Assembly: GCA_041394905.1 (NCBI GenBank)
Contig: JAWKHJ010000002.1
Location: 248,001 to 312,000 of the forward strand
Length of the DNA: 64,000 nucleotides
From: RI-231 sp041394905
Lineage (GTDB): Bacteria > Acidobacteriota > Terriglobia > Bryobacterales > UBA6623
Direction: 5' to 3'
This document shows positions 44,989 through 53,185 of this stretch, one piece after another. Each line of letters begins with the position of its first letter. Positions within the stretch are counted from its first letter, which is position 1. The notes beneath the pieces were generated by a model. The model was not told the origin of the DNA. It made no database searches and was given only the letters and a program-made list of their open reading frames with translations. Made by a program: the position numbers and the translations under genes.

Positions 44989-45573
44989 CGTAGAGTCCGT
45001 GCTCTGTAATGTACGTCGCCACGTTCCGCGGCACGAGGTCGTCGAGCGGCTCGCCCGTCGACGCGCGTCTTCGAATTTCGGTGGATGACGCCGGATGCTG
45101 CACTCCGCGCACCCACCGCGCCCGCAAGCCCGGCAGCTTCGGCGCGCGCTCGCCGCCGCCTTCCGGACGGCTCACCACCAGAAACTCCACCATCTTCGCC
45201 ACGTCTTCCAGCCGATACCAGATGCCCAGATCCGCGAAGGCATCTTCACCCAGCAGAAAGAAGAGCTCGTCTTCGGGCTGGAGGGTTTTGCGAAACGCGC
45301 GAATCGTGTCGTATGAGTAGCTGCGCCGTCCTTCCAATCGCGCGGGGTCTTCGAGTCTGGAGGCTTCGAAGCGCGTATCCTGCTCGCAGGCGAGCTGCAC
45401 CATGCGGTAGCGGTCCAAGAACGGGGCCTGCGCGTGGTCGGCCTTGTGTGGCGGATTGCCCGCAGGGATGAAGACGACCTTGTCGAGCCCTTCCGCGGCC
45501 GCGCGGCGCGCGCTATCGCCAAGTGCCCGCTGTGGATGGGATCGAAGGTGCCGCCGAACAGCGCGATCTTCAC
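44978..45573 (-). CDS. nadD: Nicotinate-nucleotide adenylyltransferase, frameshifted
   Basis: The start ATG 45573 overlaps the obgE stop (ATGA). The N-terminus MKIALFGGTFDPIHSGHLAI carries the (T/H)xGH nucleotidyltransferase motif. One frameshift near 45500 moves to the frame with DRYRMVQLACEQDTRFEASR, SYSYDTIRAFRKTLQPEDEL, FFLLGEDAFADLGIWYRLED and the C-terminal SSTEIRRRASTGEPLDDLVP (ISSTxIR motif). The enzyme adenylates nicotinate mononucleotide in NAD synthesis. Full motif content argues for a single sequence error in a functional gene. Confidence 0.92.
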
Positions 45574-46616
45574 GATTCTTCGTCCGCTTCCGTTTCGGCC
45601 TCAGCCTCGGCTTCGGCGCGCGCTTCTTTCACACGCTCGCCCAGCGCGCGCAGCAGCGGCTTCACGCCCTCGCCGGTCACCGCCGAGATCTCAAAGTACG
45701 GCCGACCGTCCTTCTTCGCACGCTCGCGCAGCTCTTCACGCCGGCTCTCATCTTGGCAGGCGTCGATCTTCGTTCCGGCCACGATCATCGGCTTGGCCGT
45801 CAACTCGTCGGAGAAGCTCTCGAGCTCGCGCAGGATGATCTCGTAATCCTCGACCGGATCGCGCCCCGAAAACTCTGACACGTCCACCAAGTGCAGCAAC
45901 ACGCTGGTCCGCTCGATGTGCCGCAGGAACTGATGCCCCAGCCCGTGCCCCTCGTGCGCGCCCTCGATCAGCCCAGGGATGTCGGCGATCACGAACGTCT
46001 CATACTCGCCCATGTCGACCACGCCCAGGTTCGGCTCGAGCGTCGTGAAGGGGTAGTCGGCGATTTTCGGGTGCGCCGCGGAAACGCGTGAGATGAAAGT
46101 CGACTTGCCGGCATTCGGGAAGCCGACCAGTCCGACGTCAGCCAGCAGTTTCAGCTCGACGCGCAACGTCCGCTCTTCACCCAACTCGCCCGGCTCGTGA
46201 TGACGAGGCGCTTGGTTGGTCGAGGTCGCAAAACGTGCGTTGCCGCGTCCGCCATGCCCGCCCCGGGCCGCGATGAACTCTTGATCGGGCTCGGTGAAGT
46301 CGAACAGTTGCTCACCCGTATCAGCGTCGAAGACGATCGAGCCGGGCGGCACGTGCAGAACCAGCGCCGGAGCGCTCTTGCCTGTCTTGTTCGAGCCTTC
46401 GCCGTGTCGTCCGCGGTCAGCCTTGTGCTCGGGGTTGTACTTGAAGTGCAGCAGCGTATTGCAGCCTTCGCTCGAGCGCAACACGACATCGCCGCCACGT
46501 CCGCCGTCGCCGCCGGAGGGGCCTCCGCGCGGCACGAATTTCTCACGGCGAAAGGCCATGCAGCCGTTACCGCCGTCGCCGGCCTTTACGCGGATGATGG
46601 CTTCGTCGATGAACAC
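45570..46616 (-). CDS. obgE: GTPase Obg
   Basis: 348 residues. The glycine-rich Obg fold occupies residues 1-158 (IRVKAGDGGNGCMAFRREKF, GGPSGGDGGRGGDVVL, ARGGHGGRGNARFATSTNQA). The G domain has GFPNAGKSTF (G1), FTTLEPNLG (G2), DIPGLIEGAHEGHGLGHQFL (G3), GTKID (G4, usually NKxD) and SAVTGEGVKPLL (G5). The tail is Ala/Glu-rich. It monitors GTP/ppGpp and helps 50S assembly. It lies in the conserved rplU-rpmA-obgE-nadD order, but a terminator separates it from rpmA. Confidence 0.96.
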   Translation of the reverse strand: MFIDEAIIRVKAGDGGNGCMAFRREKFVPRGGPSGGDGGRGGDVVLRSSEGCNTLLHFKYNPEHKADRGRHGEGSNKTGKSAPALVLHVPPGSIVFDADTGEQLFDFTEPDQEFIAARGGHGGRGNARFATSTNQAPRHHEPGELGEERTLRVELKLLADVGLVGFPNAGKSTFISRVSAAHPKIADYPFTTLEPNLGVVDMGEYETFVIADIPGLIEGAHEGHGLGHQFLRHIERTSVLLHLVDVSEFSGRDPVEDYEIILRELESFSDELTAKPMIVAGTKIDACQDESRREELRERAKKDGRPYFEISAVTGEGVKPLLRALGERVKEARAEAEAEAETEADEES

Positions 46617-46630
46617 GGTTTCTGGTCCAT

Positions 46631-46659
46631 AAACACAAACCCCACCCTACCGGGTGGGG
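46631..46659 (-). terminator. Terminator between rpmA and obgE
   Basis: An 8-bp stem (CCCCACCC, 46640-46647, with GGGTGGGG, 46652-46659; loop TACC) is followed on the minus strand by TTTGTGTTT. It lies 69 bp past the rpmA stop and 14 bp before the obgE start, so it may attenuate rather than fully stop transcription. Confidence 0.7.
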
Positions 46660-46727
46660 CCTTGTTCCGCTCTGACCGTGCCTCGCACGGAAGTGCGGGG
46701 GCTAGGCCGGCGTATCCGCTTGAGGCC

Positions 46728-46994
46728 TCAGGCCGCGGCTTCTTGCGGCGTAATGTTCACGAAACGGCCCTTCTGGCCGCGGTCGCGGAAGACCACGATG
46801 CCGTCGGACAGCGCGAACAACGTATCGTCCTTGCCGCGTCCCACGTTCTCGCCCGGTTTGAGCTTCGTGCCGCGCTGCCGCACCAGGATCGTCCCGGTGT
46901 GGACCCACTGGCCGGCAAAGCGCTTGACGCCCAGCCGCTTCGAGTGGGAATCGCGGCCGTTCCGGGAGCTTCCTAATCCTTTTTTGTGTGCCAT
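46728..46994 (-). CDS. rpmA: 50S ribosomal protein L27
   Basis: 88 residues. MAHKKGLGSSRNGRDSHSKR is the canonical bacterial N-terminus, here without the cleavable extension seen in Firmicutes. LGVKRFAGQWVHTGTILVRQ, RGTKLKPGENVGRGKDDTLF and GIVVFRDRGQKGRFVNI complete the family pattern. It sits 13 bp after rplU. Confidence 0.97.
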   Translation of the reverse strand: MAHKKGLGSSRNGRDSHSKRLGVKRFAGQWVHTGTILVRQRGTKLKPGENVGRGKDDTLFALSDGIVVFRDRGQKGRFVNITPQEAAA

Positions 46995-47007
46995 GGATTT
47001 ACTCCTG

Positions 47008-47319
47008 TCAGACGACGATCTCGTTGATCTTCACTTGCGTGAAGTCTTGGCGGTGGCCCTTGTGCCAGCGGAACATCTTGCGCCGCTTGAACTTGAACAC
47101 GCGCACCTTCTTGCCGCGGCCGTGCTCTTCGATCACGCCGGTGACTTTCGCCGAGGCCAATTCCGAGCCCGCGAGCACTTTGCCGTCGTCGCCGGCCACC
47201 ACGACCACGTTGTCAAATTCGACCGCGTCGCCCGGCGCTCCTTCGAGCAGCTCGACCCGAACAGACTCGTTCGGCGAAACAGAATATTGCCGACCGCCGG
47301 CGTTGATAATGGCGTACAT
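47008..47319 (-). CDS. rplU: 50S ribosomal protein L21
   Basis: 103 residues from ATG 47319; the longer open frame upstream is not L21-like. MYAIINAGGRQYSVSPNESV is the standard start, with VEFDNVVVVAGDDGKVLAGS and a basic KKVRVFKFKRRKMFRWHKGH following. It binds 23S rRNA next to L20. It is first in the rplU-rpmA pair and has a hairpin in its leader. Confidence 0.97.
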   Translation of the reverse strand: MYAIINAGGRQYSVSPNESVRVELLEGAPGDAVEFDNVVVVAGDDGKVLAGSELASAKVTGVIEEHGRGKKVRVFKFKRRKMFRWHKGHRQDFTQVKINEIVV

Positions 47320-47330
47320 AGACACACCCT

Positions 47331-47351
47331 GCGTCCGCCCGATGCGGACGC
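47331..47351 (-). promoter_or_regulatory. Hairpin in the rplU leader
   Basis: A perfect 8-bp stem (GCGTCCGC, 47331-47338, with GCGGACGC, 47344-47351; five-base loop) lies 11 bp upstream of the L21 start. A -10-like TATGCT is about 20 bp further upstream on the minus strand. It may be a ribosomal-protein autoregulatory structure; this is not shown. Confidence 0.35.
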
Positions 47352-49153
47352 TCGAACTTTCAGCATACGACGCCGCCGGATCGTGCGTCAACGGCGTTAG
47401 ACTAATCCTCGGTTTTGCCCTGCGCCTCATCCTCCTCGCGCTGCTCGCCGCCGCCGCGGCCTCGCCGTCGGGCTCCACCCGCAAGGTCTGGGCGGACGCG
47501 AGCACCAACCTGCTCGGCGGCCTTTCGCCCGACGGAAAACTGCTCAGCTACGTCGAGCGCTCCTCGGGTGACCTCGGCGTCTATACGCTCGCGACGGGCG
47601 AGAAGCGCTTGCTCACTCACAACGCGGAAAACGCCCCCACCTTCGCCTACTTCTCCGCATTCTCGCGCGACAGCCGCAACCTCGCCTATGCCTGGTTCAA
47701 CGACCAGGGCTTCTATGAGCTGTGGACCATCCCGCTCGAAGGCGGCGCGCCGCGCAAGCTCTACTCCAACCCCGAGAACGGCTTCGTGCAGCCCTGCGAC
47801 TGGTCGCGCGACGGCAAGCAGATTCTCACGCTGTTCTTTCGCAAAGACAACGTCAGCCAGATTGCGCTGGTCTCTGCGGAGGATGGCTCCGTGCGGGTGC
47901 TCAAGACCTTGAGCTGGTTCTACCCCAAAAAAATCAGCTTCTCGCCCGACGGACGCTACATCCTTTACGACTCGCTCACCGGCCGCGATGAGATTGCCCG
48001 CGACATCCTGCTGCTCGACGCCGACGGCTCGGCGGAGCACAAGCTCATCGAGCACCCGGCCAACGACATCTTCCCCCTGTGGACGCCCTCCGGCGACGGC
48101 GTCGTCTTCGCCAGTGACCGCTCCGGCACGATGGACCTCTGGCTCGCCCCATTCCAGGAGGGCCAGATCACCGCCGAGCCGCGTCCCATCGCGCGCAGCC
48201 TGGGGCGAGCCTTACCCATCGGCATCGCGCCCGACGGCGCTTACTACTTCGGGTTGCGCGCCGGCCGTTCCGACGTGCAAATCGCCGGCCTGCTCGGCGA
48301 GCAAGCCGTCGATCCCCAAACCGCAGGCCTGCGCACCCTCGGCCGCAACCACGCACCGGCCTGGTCGCGCGACGGCAAACGCGTTGCCTACCTCACACAA
48401 ATCGGAACCGAAAACTACGGCCAGGAATCGCGCGGCGTCGCCATCTGGATCCCGGAAACGCGCCAGGAAACACGTTTGACGCCCGCTCTGGCCTCGATCG
48501 CGCGGGTGAGTTGGTCGCCTGACGATACGCTGCTGCTTGCCTCCGGCGCAGACGGACGCGGCCGCTCCGGGCTGTTTACGGTCAATCCGGACACGGGTGA
48601 AACCGAAGGTCTGGTCCGCATCCCCGGCGGACCTCCGGAAGGCCTCGAAGGAGTCTGGCTTGGTCCGCGAGCAGCCGCATACATCAACGGCGACCGTACC
48701 AAGATCCTGCCTGCCGCCTGGGACGGCGAAGCCGACCGTCCTCCGCTTTACGAAGCCCCTGCGGGCGCTCAACTTCGTCTGTTGGCTGGCGCCGACGATG
48801 TCTTGGCCTTTGCTCTGGAACGCGACGGCAAGCCCTCAAAAGTCTTGCTGCTCACCCTTCCGGACGGCAGGGCGCGCACCGTGTTCGAGACTGCGGCCGG
48901 CGCGCCTCAGGCGCTCGAGCTTACCGCGGAACGCCTCTACGTGACCGCCGCCGAAGGCCAGCGCGCTGTCGTTTGGAGCGTCGGCCTCACCGGCGGCGAG
49001 CCCCACAAGACGCAACTTCCCGCCGGTTTGCGCGTCTCGCCGGACGGCAAACAAGTCGCCTACGTCGCGAGCGATCAACGCGAGGAAGTGTGGGCGCTCG
49101 AAGGGTGGCTCGAGCCCGAAGCCACTACAGCCCCTCTCGAATCTCGCCGTTGA
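47342..49153 (+). CDS. TolB-like WD40/PD40 beta-propeller protein, exported
   Basis: 603 residues from ATG 47342. That codon falls inside the rplU leader hairpin, and a later start just before the hydrophobic segment LILGFALRLILLALLAAAAA is possible. The protein is a run of propeller blades with PD40-type repeats: GGLSPDGKLLSYVERSSGDL, YFSAFSRDSRNLAYAWFNDQ, ISFSPDGRYILYDSLTGRDE, APAWSRDGKRVAYLTQIG and GLRVSPDGKQVAYVASDQRE. No peptidase or kinase domain is present. Such proteins usually bind peptides, glycans or metal in the periplasm. Divergent from rplU. Confidence 0.8.
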   Translation: MRTLELSAYDAAGSCVNGVRLILGFALRLILLALLAAAAASPSGSTRKVWADASTNLLGGLSPDGKLLSYVERSSGDLGVYTLATGEKRLLTHNAENAPTFAYFSAFSRDSRNLAYAWFNDQGFYELWTIPLEGGAPRKLYSNPENGFVQPCDWSRDGKQILTLFFRKDNVSQIALVSAEDGSVRVLKTLSWFYPKKISFSPDGRYILYDSLTGRDEIARDILLLDADGSAEHKLIEHPANDIFPLWTPSGDGVVFASDRSGTMDLWLAPFQEGQITAEPRPIARSLGRALPIGIAPDGAYYFGLRAGRSDVQIAGLLGEQAVDPQTAGLRTLGRNHAPAWSRDGKRVAYLTQIGTENYGQESRGVAIWIPETRQETRLTPALASIARVSWSPDDTLLLASGADGRGRSGLFTVNPDTGETEGLVRIPGGPPEGLEGVWLGPRAAAYINGDRTKILPAAWDGEADRPPLYEAPAGAQLRLLAGADDVLAFALERDGKPSKVLLLTLPDGRARTVFETAAGAPQALELTAERLYVTAAEGQRAVVWSVGLTGGEPHKTQLPAGLRVSPDGKQVAYVASDQREEVWALEGWLEPEATTAPLESRR

Positions 49154-50165
49154 GCGCGTGTAAAAAGCGCTCCAGGTCTTTTTTCTCTTGATCGGTCAGC
49201 TCGAGCGGCTGCATGTCGCGGTCGAGCTGCGGGTTTTTCTTCCCTCCGTCGTCGTAGAAGTCGATCACGTCGGCCAGTGTCTCCAGGCTGCCGTCATGCA
49301 TGTAGGGCCCTGAGCGGGCGGATTCCCGCAGTGTCGGCGTCTTGAAAGCGCCGCGGTCGCGAGCGTTGCCCGTCACGGCGTAGCGCCCTTCATCGGCGGT
49401 CTTGCCGTCGCTCCAGCCCACGCCCGTGTTGTGGAACTGCTCGTCCGTCAAGTTCGGCCCCATGTGGCACAGCGTGCAGCCGCCTTTCCCGCGAAACACC
49501 TCCAGTCCGCGCTTCTGGGCGGCATCCAGCGCGTCTTGGTCGCCGGCTAGATAGCGGTCGTAGGGCGACGCTCCGGAGACGATGGTGCGGACGTACGAAG
49601 CGAGCGCGCGGGAGAGCGTCTCGGCGTCCGGGGCCGCGCCGTCGAACGCCTTTGCGAACTCGGCCACGTACGCCGGCTCGGCCCGCAAGCGCTCAATCGC
49701 TTCCGCGAGCGCCAAATCCATCTCGATTGGGTTCTCGATTGGCTTGAGGGCCTGCTCTTCGAGCGAGCCGGCCCGTCCGTCCCAGAAAAACACCCGCCCG
49801 TAGCCACGATTGATCAGCCGCGGCGAACGGCGTGTGCCTTTCTGCTCGCGCACGCCGACGGCGACCGGCTGGTCGTCGGCGTAGCCGTAGTGGGCGTCAT
49901 GGCAAGAGGCGCACGAGACGGTGCGGTCCGCTGACAGCACGGGATCTTCGAACAGCCGTTTCCCCAGCGCCGCCTTTTCCGGCGTCAACGGGTTCTCCGC
50001 TGGGACCGGCATGTACGCGTCGAGCCCCAGCATGGGATCATCGGCCGCCCACATTCCCACGCTCAAGAAAACCGCGCAGAAGACACCAGCCACCCGTGGC
50101 GCAAACGGCCACGTTTGCCGCGTCGCGAGTGGTCGCGACGGCGCTTCCTCCGCTGGGCGTGACAA
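49125..50165 (-). CDS. Diheme cytochrome c peroxidase (CcpA/MauG family)
   Basis: 346 residues from TTG 50165; GTG about 24 codons later is an alternative that gives a compact signal peptide (AGVFCAVFLSVGMWA). Two heme c sites are visible: CASCH (residues 85-89) and CTLCH (230-234). Further family motifs are LGKRLFEDPVLSADRTVSCA, RRSPRLINRGYGRVFFWDGR and AFKTPTLRESARSGPYMHDG with the distal Met/His region. It reduces hydrogen peroxide with electrons from cytochrome c in the periplasm, or oxidises a partner protein if MauG-like. The 3' end overlaps the convergent propeller gene by 29 bp. Confidence 0.9.
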   Translation of the reverse strand: MSRPAEEAPSRPLATRQTWPFAPRVAGVFCAVFLSVGMWAADDPMLGLDAYMPVPAENPLTPEKAALGKRLFEDPVLSADRTVSCASCHDAHYGYADDQPVAVGVREQKGTRRSPRLINRGYGRVFFWDGRAGSLEEQALKPIENPIEMDLALAEAIERLRAEPAYVAEFAKAFDGAAPDAETLSRALASYVRTIVSGASPYDRYLAGDQDALDAAQKRGLEVFRGKGGCTLCHMGPNLTDEQFHNTGVGWSDGKTADEGRYAVTGNARDRGAFKTPTLRESARSGPYMHDGSLETLADVIDFYDDGGKKNPQLDRDMQPLELTDQEKKDLERFLHALNGEIREGL

Positions 50166-50235
50166 TCCATCTCCCGGCGGTGATTATACCCGCCGCCCGG
50201 CCTTTGCACAGCGCCCTCTGTACACTGGACGAGCA

Positions 50236-51818
50236 ATGGCTTTCGGACCTCTCTCGCGACGCGCCTTCCTCGCCACGACCGCGGGCGCACTCGCCGCCGC
50301 AACCGCGCCGGCGCAGCGCTCCGCCTCTACGTACCGCACTTACTTCGGCGATCTGCACAACCACAACGCCATCGGCTACGCCCAAGGCTCGCTACGGCGC
50401 ACCTTCGAAATTGCCCGCAACCACCTCGACTTCTTCGCCTTCACCCCGCATGGCTATTGGCCCGACATCGGCCACTACCAGGACACGATCGAGGACCGCT
50501 GGATCAACGGGTTCGCCGTCGTCAAAGAGCGCTGGCCCGAAGTGCTCTCGATGGCCCAGGAATTTGACGATCCGGGCAAGTTCTCCTGCATCGTCGGCTA
50601 TGAGCGCCACTCGACCGAGGTTGGCGATTACCACATCCTCTTCCCCGAGCTCGAAGCGCCGTACGAGCGCCACACCGAGCTCGCCGATTTCCAGAAGTTC
50701 GCCAAGAAGCACGGCGCGCTGCTCATTCCGCACCACCCCGCAAACCGCCGCGGTGAGCGCGGGGCCGACCCAACCTTTGGGACCCGGAAGTCAGCCCGCT
50801 GCTCGAGATCTACTCCGAATGGGGCGCCGCGGAGCATGATCGCGCACCGTATCCCTACAAGCGCCACACCCACGGCGGACGCTGGACCCAGAACACCATG
50901 CAATGGTTCCTCGCCGAGGGCCGCCGTTTCGGCGTGCTCGCCAGCACCGACGATCACCTCGGCTACCCGGGTGGCTACCGCGAGGGCTTGGCCGCCATCA
51001 AGGCGACCGACTTGACGCGCGAAGCGCTGTTCGAGGCCATGCGCGCCCGCCGCACCTACGCCGTCACCGGCGACCGCATCGAGCTCGACTTCTCAGTCAA
51101 CGGCGCCATGATGGGCTCGGAGACGCCGTTCTCGAAGCGCCGCACCATCCGTACTGCCGTCAGCGGTTGGGACCCCATCGACCGCGTCGAGATCCTCGCG
51201 AACAACCAGGTCATCCACCGCGACCACCCCATTGACCGCCGTCCCACCGAGCAGAGCTGGCGCAAACCCGTGCTGCTGCGCTTCGAATACGGCTGGGGAC
51301 CCTGGGCTGCGCTGGCCATGGCGCGCACCTTCGATTGGGACATCGACATTGCGATCGAGGGAGGCAAGCTTGTCGGCCTGCAGCCGTGCTTCACGCCGGG
51401 CCCCCTGAGCGAAGGCCGCCGCGACCGCATCGTGCGCCAAGACGAAAGAGGCGCTCGCATCATCTCGTTCACCGCGCTCAAGCAACAGGTCGACGACTTC
51501 GCACAAAAGGCGGTCGTGCTCAAGATCCAGGGCGACCCAAGCACGCGTGTGAAGATCCGCATCAACGGCGGCAAAGGCGGTGAGCTCGTCCGCACCCTCG
51601 GCGAACAAGCCGAGAGCAACGAAATGCTCTATACCGGCCCCTATCCAAACGAGTCCGCCATGTTGCACCGCGTCGTCTTCGCAGACCACTACGAGACCGA
51701 GTTCGAAGTCGCCGCCGAAGGCTCGGGTGGCGATAGCGCCGACTGGTACTACGCTCGCGTTGTCCAGACCAACGACCAACTTGCCTGGTCGAGCCCGGTT
51801 TGGGTCAGCCGCGCTTGA
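50236..51818 (+). CDS. DUF3604 family protein (PHP-like metal site), exported, frameshifted
   Basis: The start is ATG 50236. A Tat-like signal (SRRAFLATTAGALAAATAPA) leads to YRTYFGDLHNHNAIGYAQGS, a PHP-type HxH metal motif, FFAFTPHGYWPDIGHYQDTI and LIPHHPANRRGERGADPTFG. The frame slips near 50765-50785. The rest resumes LLEIYSEWGAAEHDRAPYPY and MQWFLAEGRRFGVLASTDDH with further His/Asp ligands, then a C-terminal beta domain. DUF3604 proteins are uncharacterised but resemble metal-dependent phosphoesterases of the PHP group. Two of the preceding regions also carry sulfatases, with which DUF3604 often occurs. Confidence 0.8.
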
Positions 51819-51881
51819 CGTCCGTACCGGCCCGCATCGTTCCTGCCCTTGCTGCGCCTATCCGTGGCGCGCTTGTCCGTG

Positions 51882-51901
51882 CCGCGCCCAAAAGGGCGCG
51901 G
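51882..51901. other. Short GC-rich hairpin in the gap before the NosL-like gene
   Basis: CCGCGCCC (51882-51889) pairs with GGGCGCGG (51894-51901) across an AAAA loop. It has no T tract, so it is not a standard terminator. The rest of the 193-bp gap (51819-52011) shows GC-rich, direct-repeat-like text and no gene. Confidence 0.4.
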
Positions 51902-52011
51902 GTTCCGGGCTTGCACCCCAGTCGTAAAATAGAACTAGGCAAACGCGTCACGGCCTAAGGTGATCGGGGCGCGATGTCCGTTTTTGTCGCGATTTGTCTG
52001 CGTTTCAGCCG

Positions 52012-52503
52012 ATGTTTTCCGCGCGCCAATGGTTTTCCTACGGGCTGATCGTGGTCGTCGGTGCGGGATTGCTCTTCGCCGGCTGGAAGGCCTTCTCGCC
52101 TGAAGGCCCGCCTAGCTGCTCCATCTGCGGCCGCCCCGTCCACTTGGCCTCCCGGGTGGATGGAACCGCGAACGGCAAGTCGCTCACCTTCTGCTGCGGC
52201 GCCTGTGCGCTGCGCTCGGAAGAGCAAGGCGATCACTCCCTCAAAATCACACGCGTCTACGACTATGAAACCGGCGAAGCGCTTTCGCCTGACGACGCCG
52301 TCGCCGTGGTCGGCAGCGACGTCAACCTTTGCATGCGCGAGCACGTGCTGATGGACTCTCACAAGGAAGCCAGCGAGCTGATGTTCGACCGCTGCTCCCC
52401 GAGCGTGCTTTCTTTCCGCTCAGCAAGCGCCGCCGAAGCTTTTCAGACCAAGCACGGCGGCGTGGTCAAGCCATTCCACGACGTCGCCGCGTTGGTTCAG
52501 TAG
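52012..52503 (+). CDS. NosL-like membrane-anchored metal-binding protein
   Basis: 163 residues from ATG 52012. One N-terminal transmembrane helix (FSYGLIVVVGAGLLFAGWKA) is followed by SCSICGRPVHLASRVDG, FCCGACALRSEEQGD, and a C-terminal segment VLSFRSASAAEAFQTKHGG. The paired CxxC motifs and the FxSxxxAxxF...HGG pattern resemble NosL, a copper chaperone for nitrous oxide reductase. No nos genes are present. It converges on the Cus-type operon, so a copper-handling role is inferred from motif and place. Confidence 0.6.
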   Translation: MFSARQWFSYGLIVVVGAGLLFAGWKAFSPEGPPSCSICGRPVHLASRVDGTANGKSLTFCCGACALRSEEQGDHSLKITRVYDYETGEALSPDDAVAVVGSDVNLCMREHVLMDSHKEASELMFDRCSPSVLSFRSASAAEAFQTKHGGVVKPFHDVAALVQ

Positions 52504-53185
52504 CGCTCGCGTTCCAGGGCGTAGAGTCGTTGCTTCAAGCGCCGGTAGAGCTCTCTGTCGAGCGGCTTCTGAGCTCGAACTTGTAGACCTTGGGCTGCCG
52601 GAATGCTCCTTCCGAGCCCTCGTAGACATGAACCTCGAGCCGGTACGGGTCCGACGACCAAACCGACTCCACTTCGCTGTCCATCCGCCATGCGCGCGCT
52701 TGTTCCTTCGCATCTGTGCGATAGACGATCTGCTCGGGCGAAAGGAAGAGCTCGCCTTCTGAGCCGCCGAAGGTCTTCAACTGCTTGACCGGCAACCCTT
52801 CCTCGCCCGCGGGAGCCGCAGCTGGAACGCGGTCGGTGACCGGCTTGCCTAGCTTCGTGCGCATCTGCTCGAACTGGGCTTCACTCAGCTCTCCCTCCAC
52901 GAGCTCGAAGCGGTAGAGGCGGTCGCGGCCGAGCTTCCAGGCGACGTCTTCATAGCTGAGTAGGTCGAGACGGGTTGGACTGACCCAGTCCAGGTGCTGG
53001 ATGTCGGTATAGCTCCAGCAGCGCGCTTCGGCCCCCTTGCCTTTCGGCGCAAAGCAGACCTGCGCGTCCTCAATTTGGAGCGTCCCGTGCTGGTCGCGCC
53101 AGAAGGGGCTTTTGCGGACGACATCGAAATGCTCGGCGGCCGTCGCCAGCATTGCGGTGAGAAGGAAAAGAATCAGCGTTCTCAT
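52497..53185 (-). CDS. Secreted protein of unknown function, last gene of the cus operon, frameshifted near its end
   Basis: About 228 residues. The ATG at 53185 overlaps the cusA stop (ATGA). A signal peptide (RTLILFLLTAMLATA) precedes a domain with two repeated PH-like parts: VCFAPKGKGAEARCWSYTDI with HLDWVSPTRLDLLSYED, and ELFLSPEQIVYRTDAKEQAR with ESVWSSDPYRLEVHVYEG. An indel near 52580 switches frame to QKPLDRELYRRLKQRLYALE, ending at TGA 52497-52499. No known family recognised; similar internal repeats suggest a domain duplication. Place suggests involvement with metal efflux. Confidence 0.6.
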
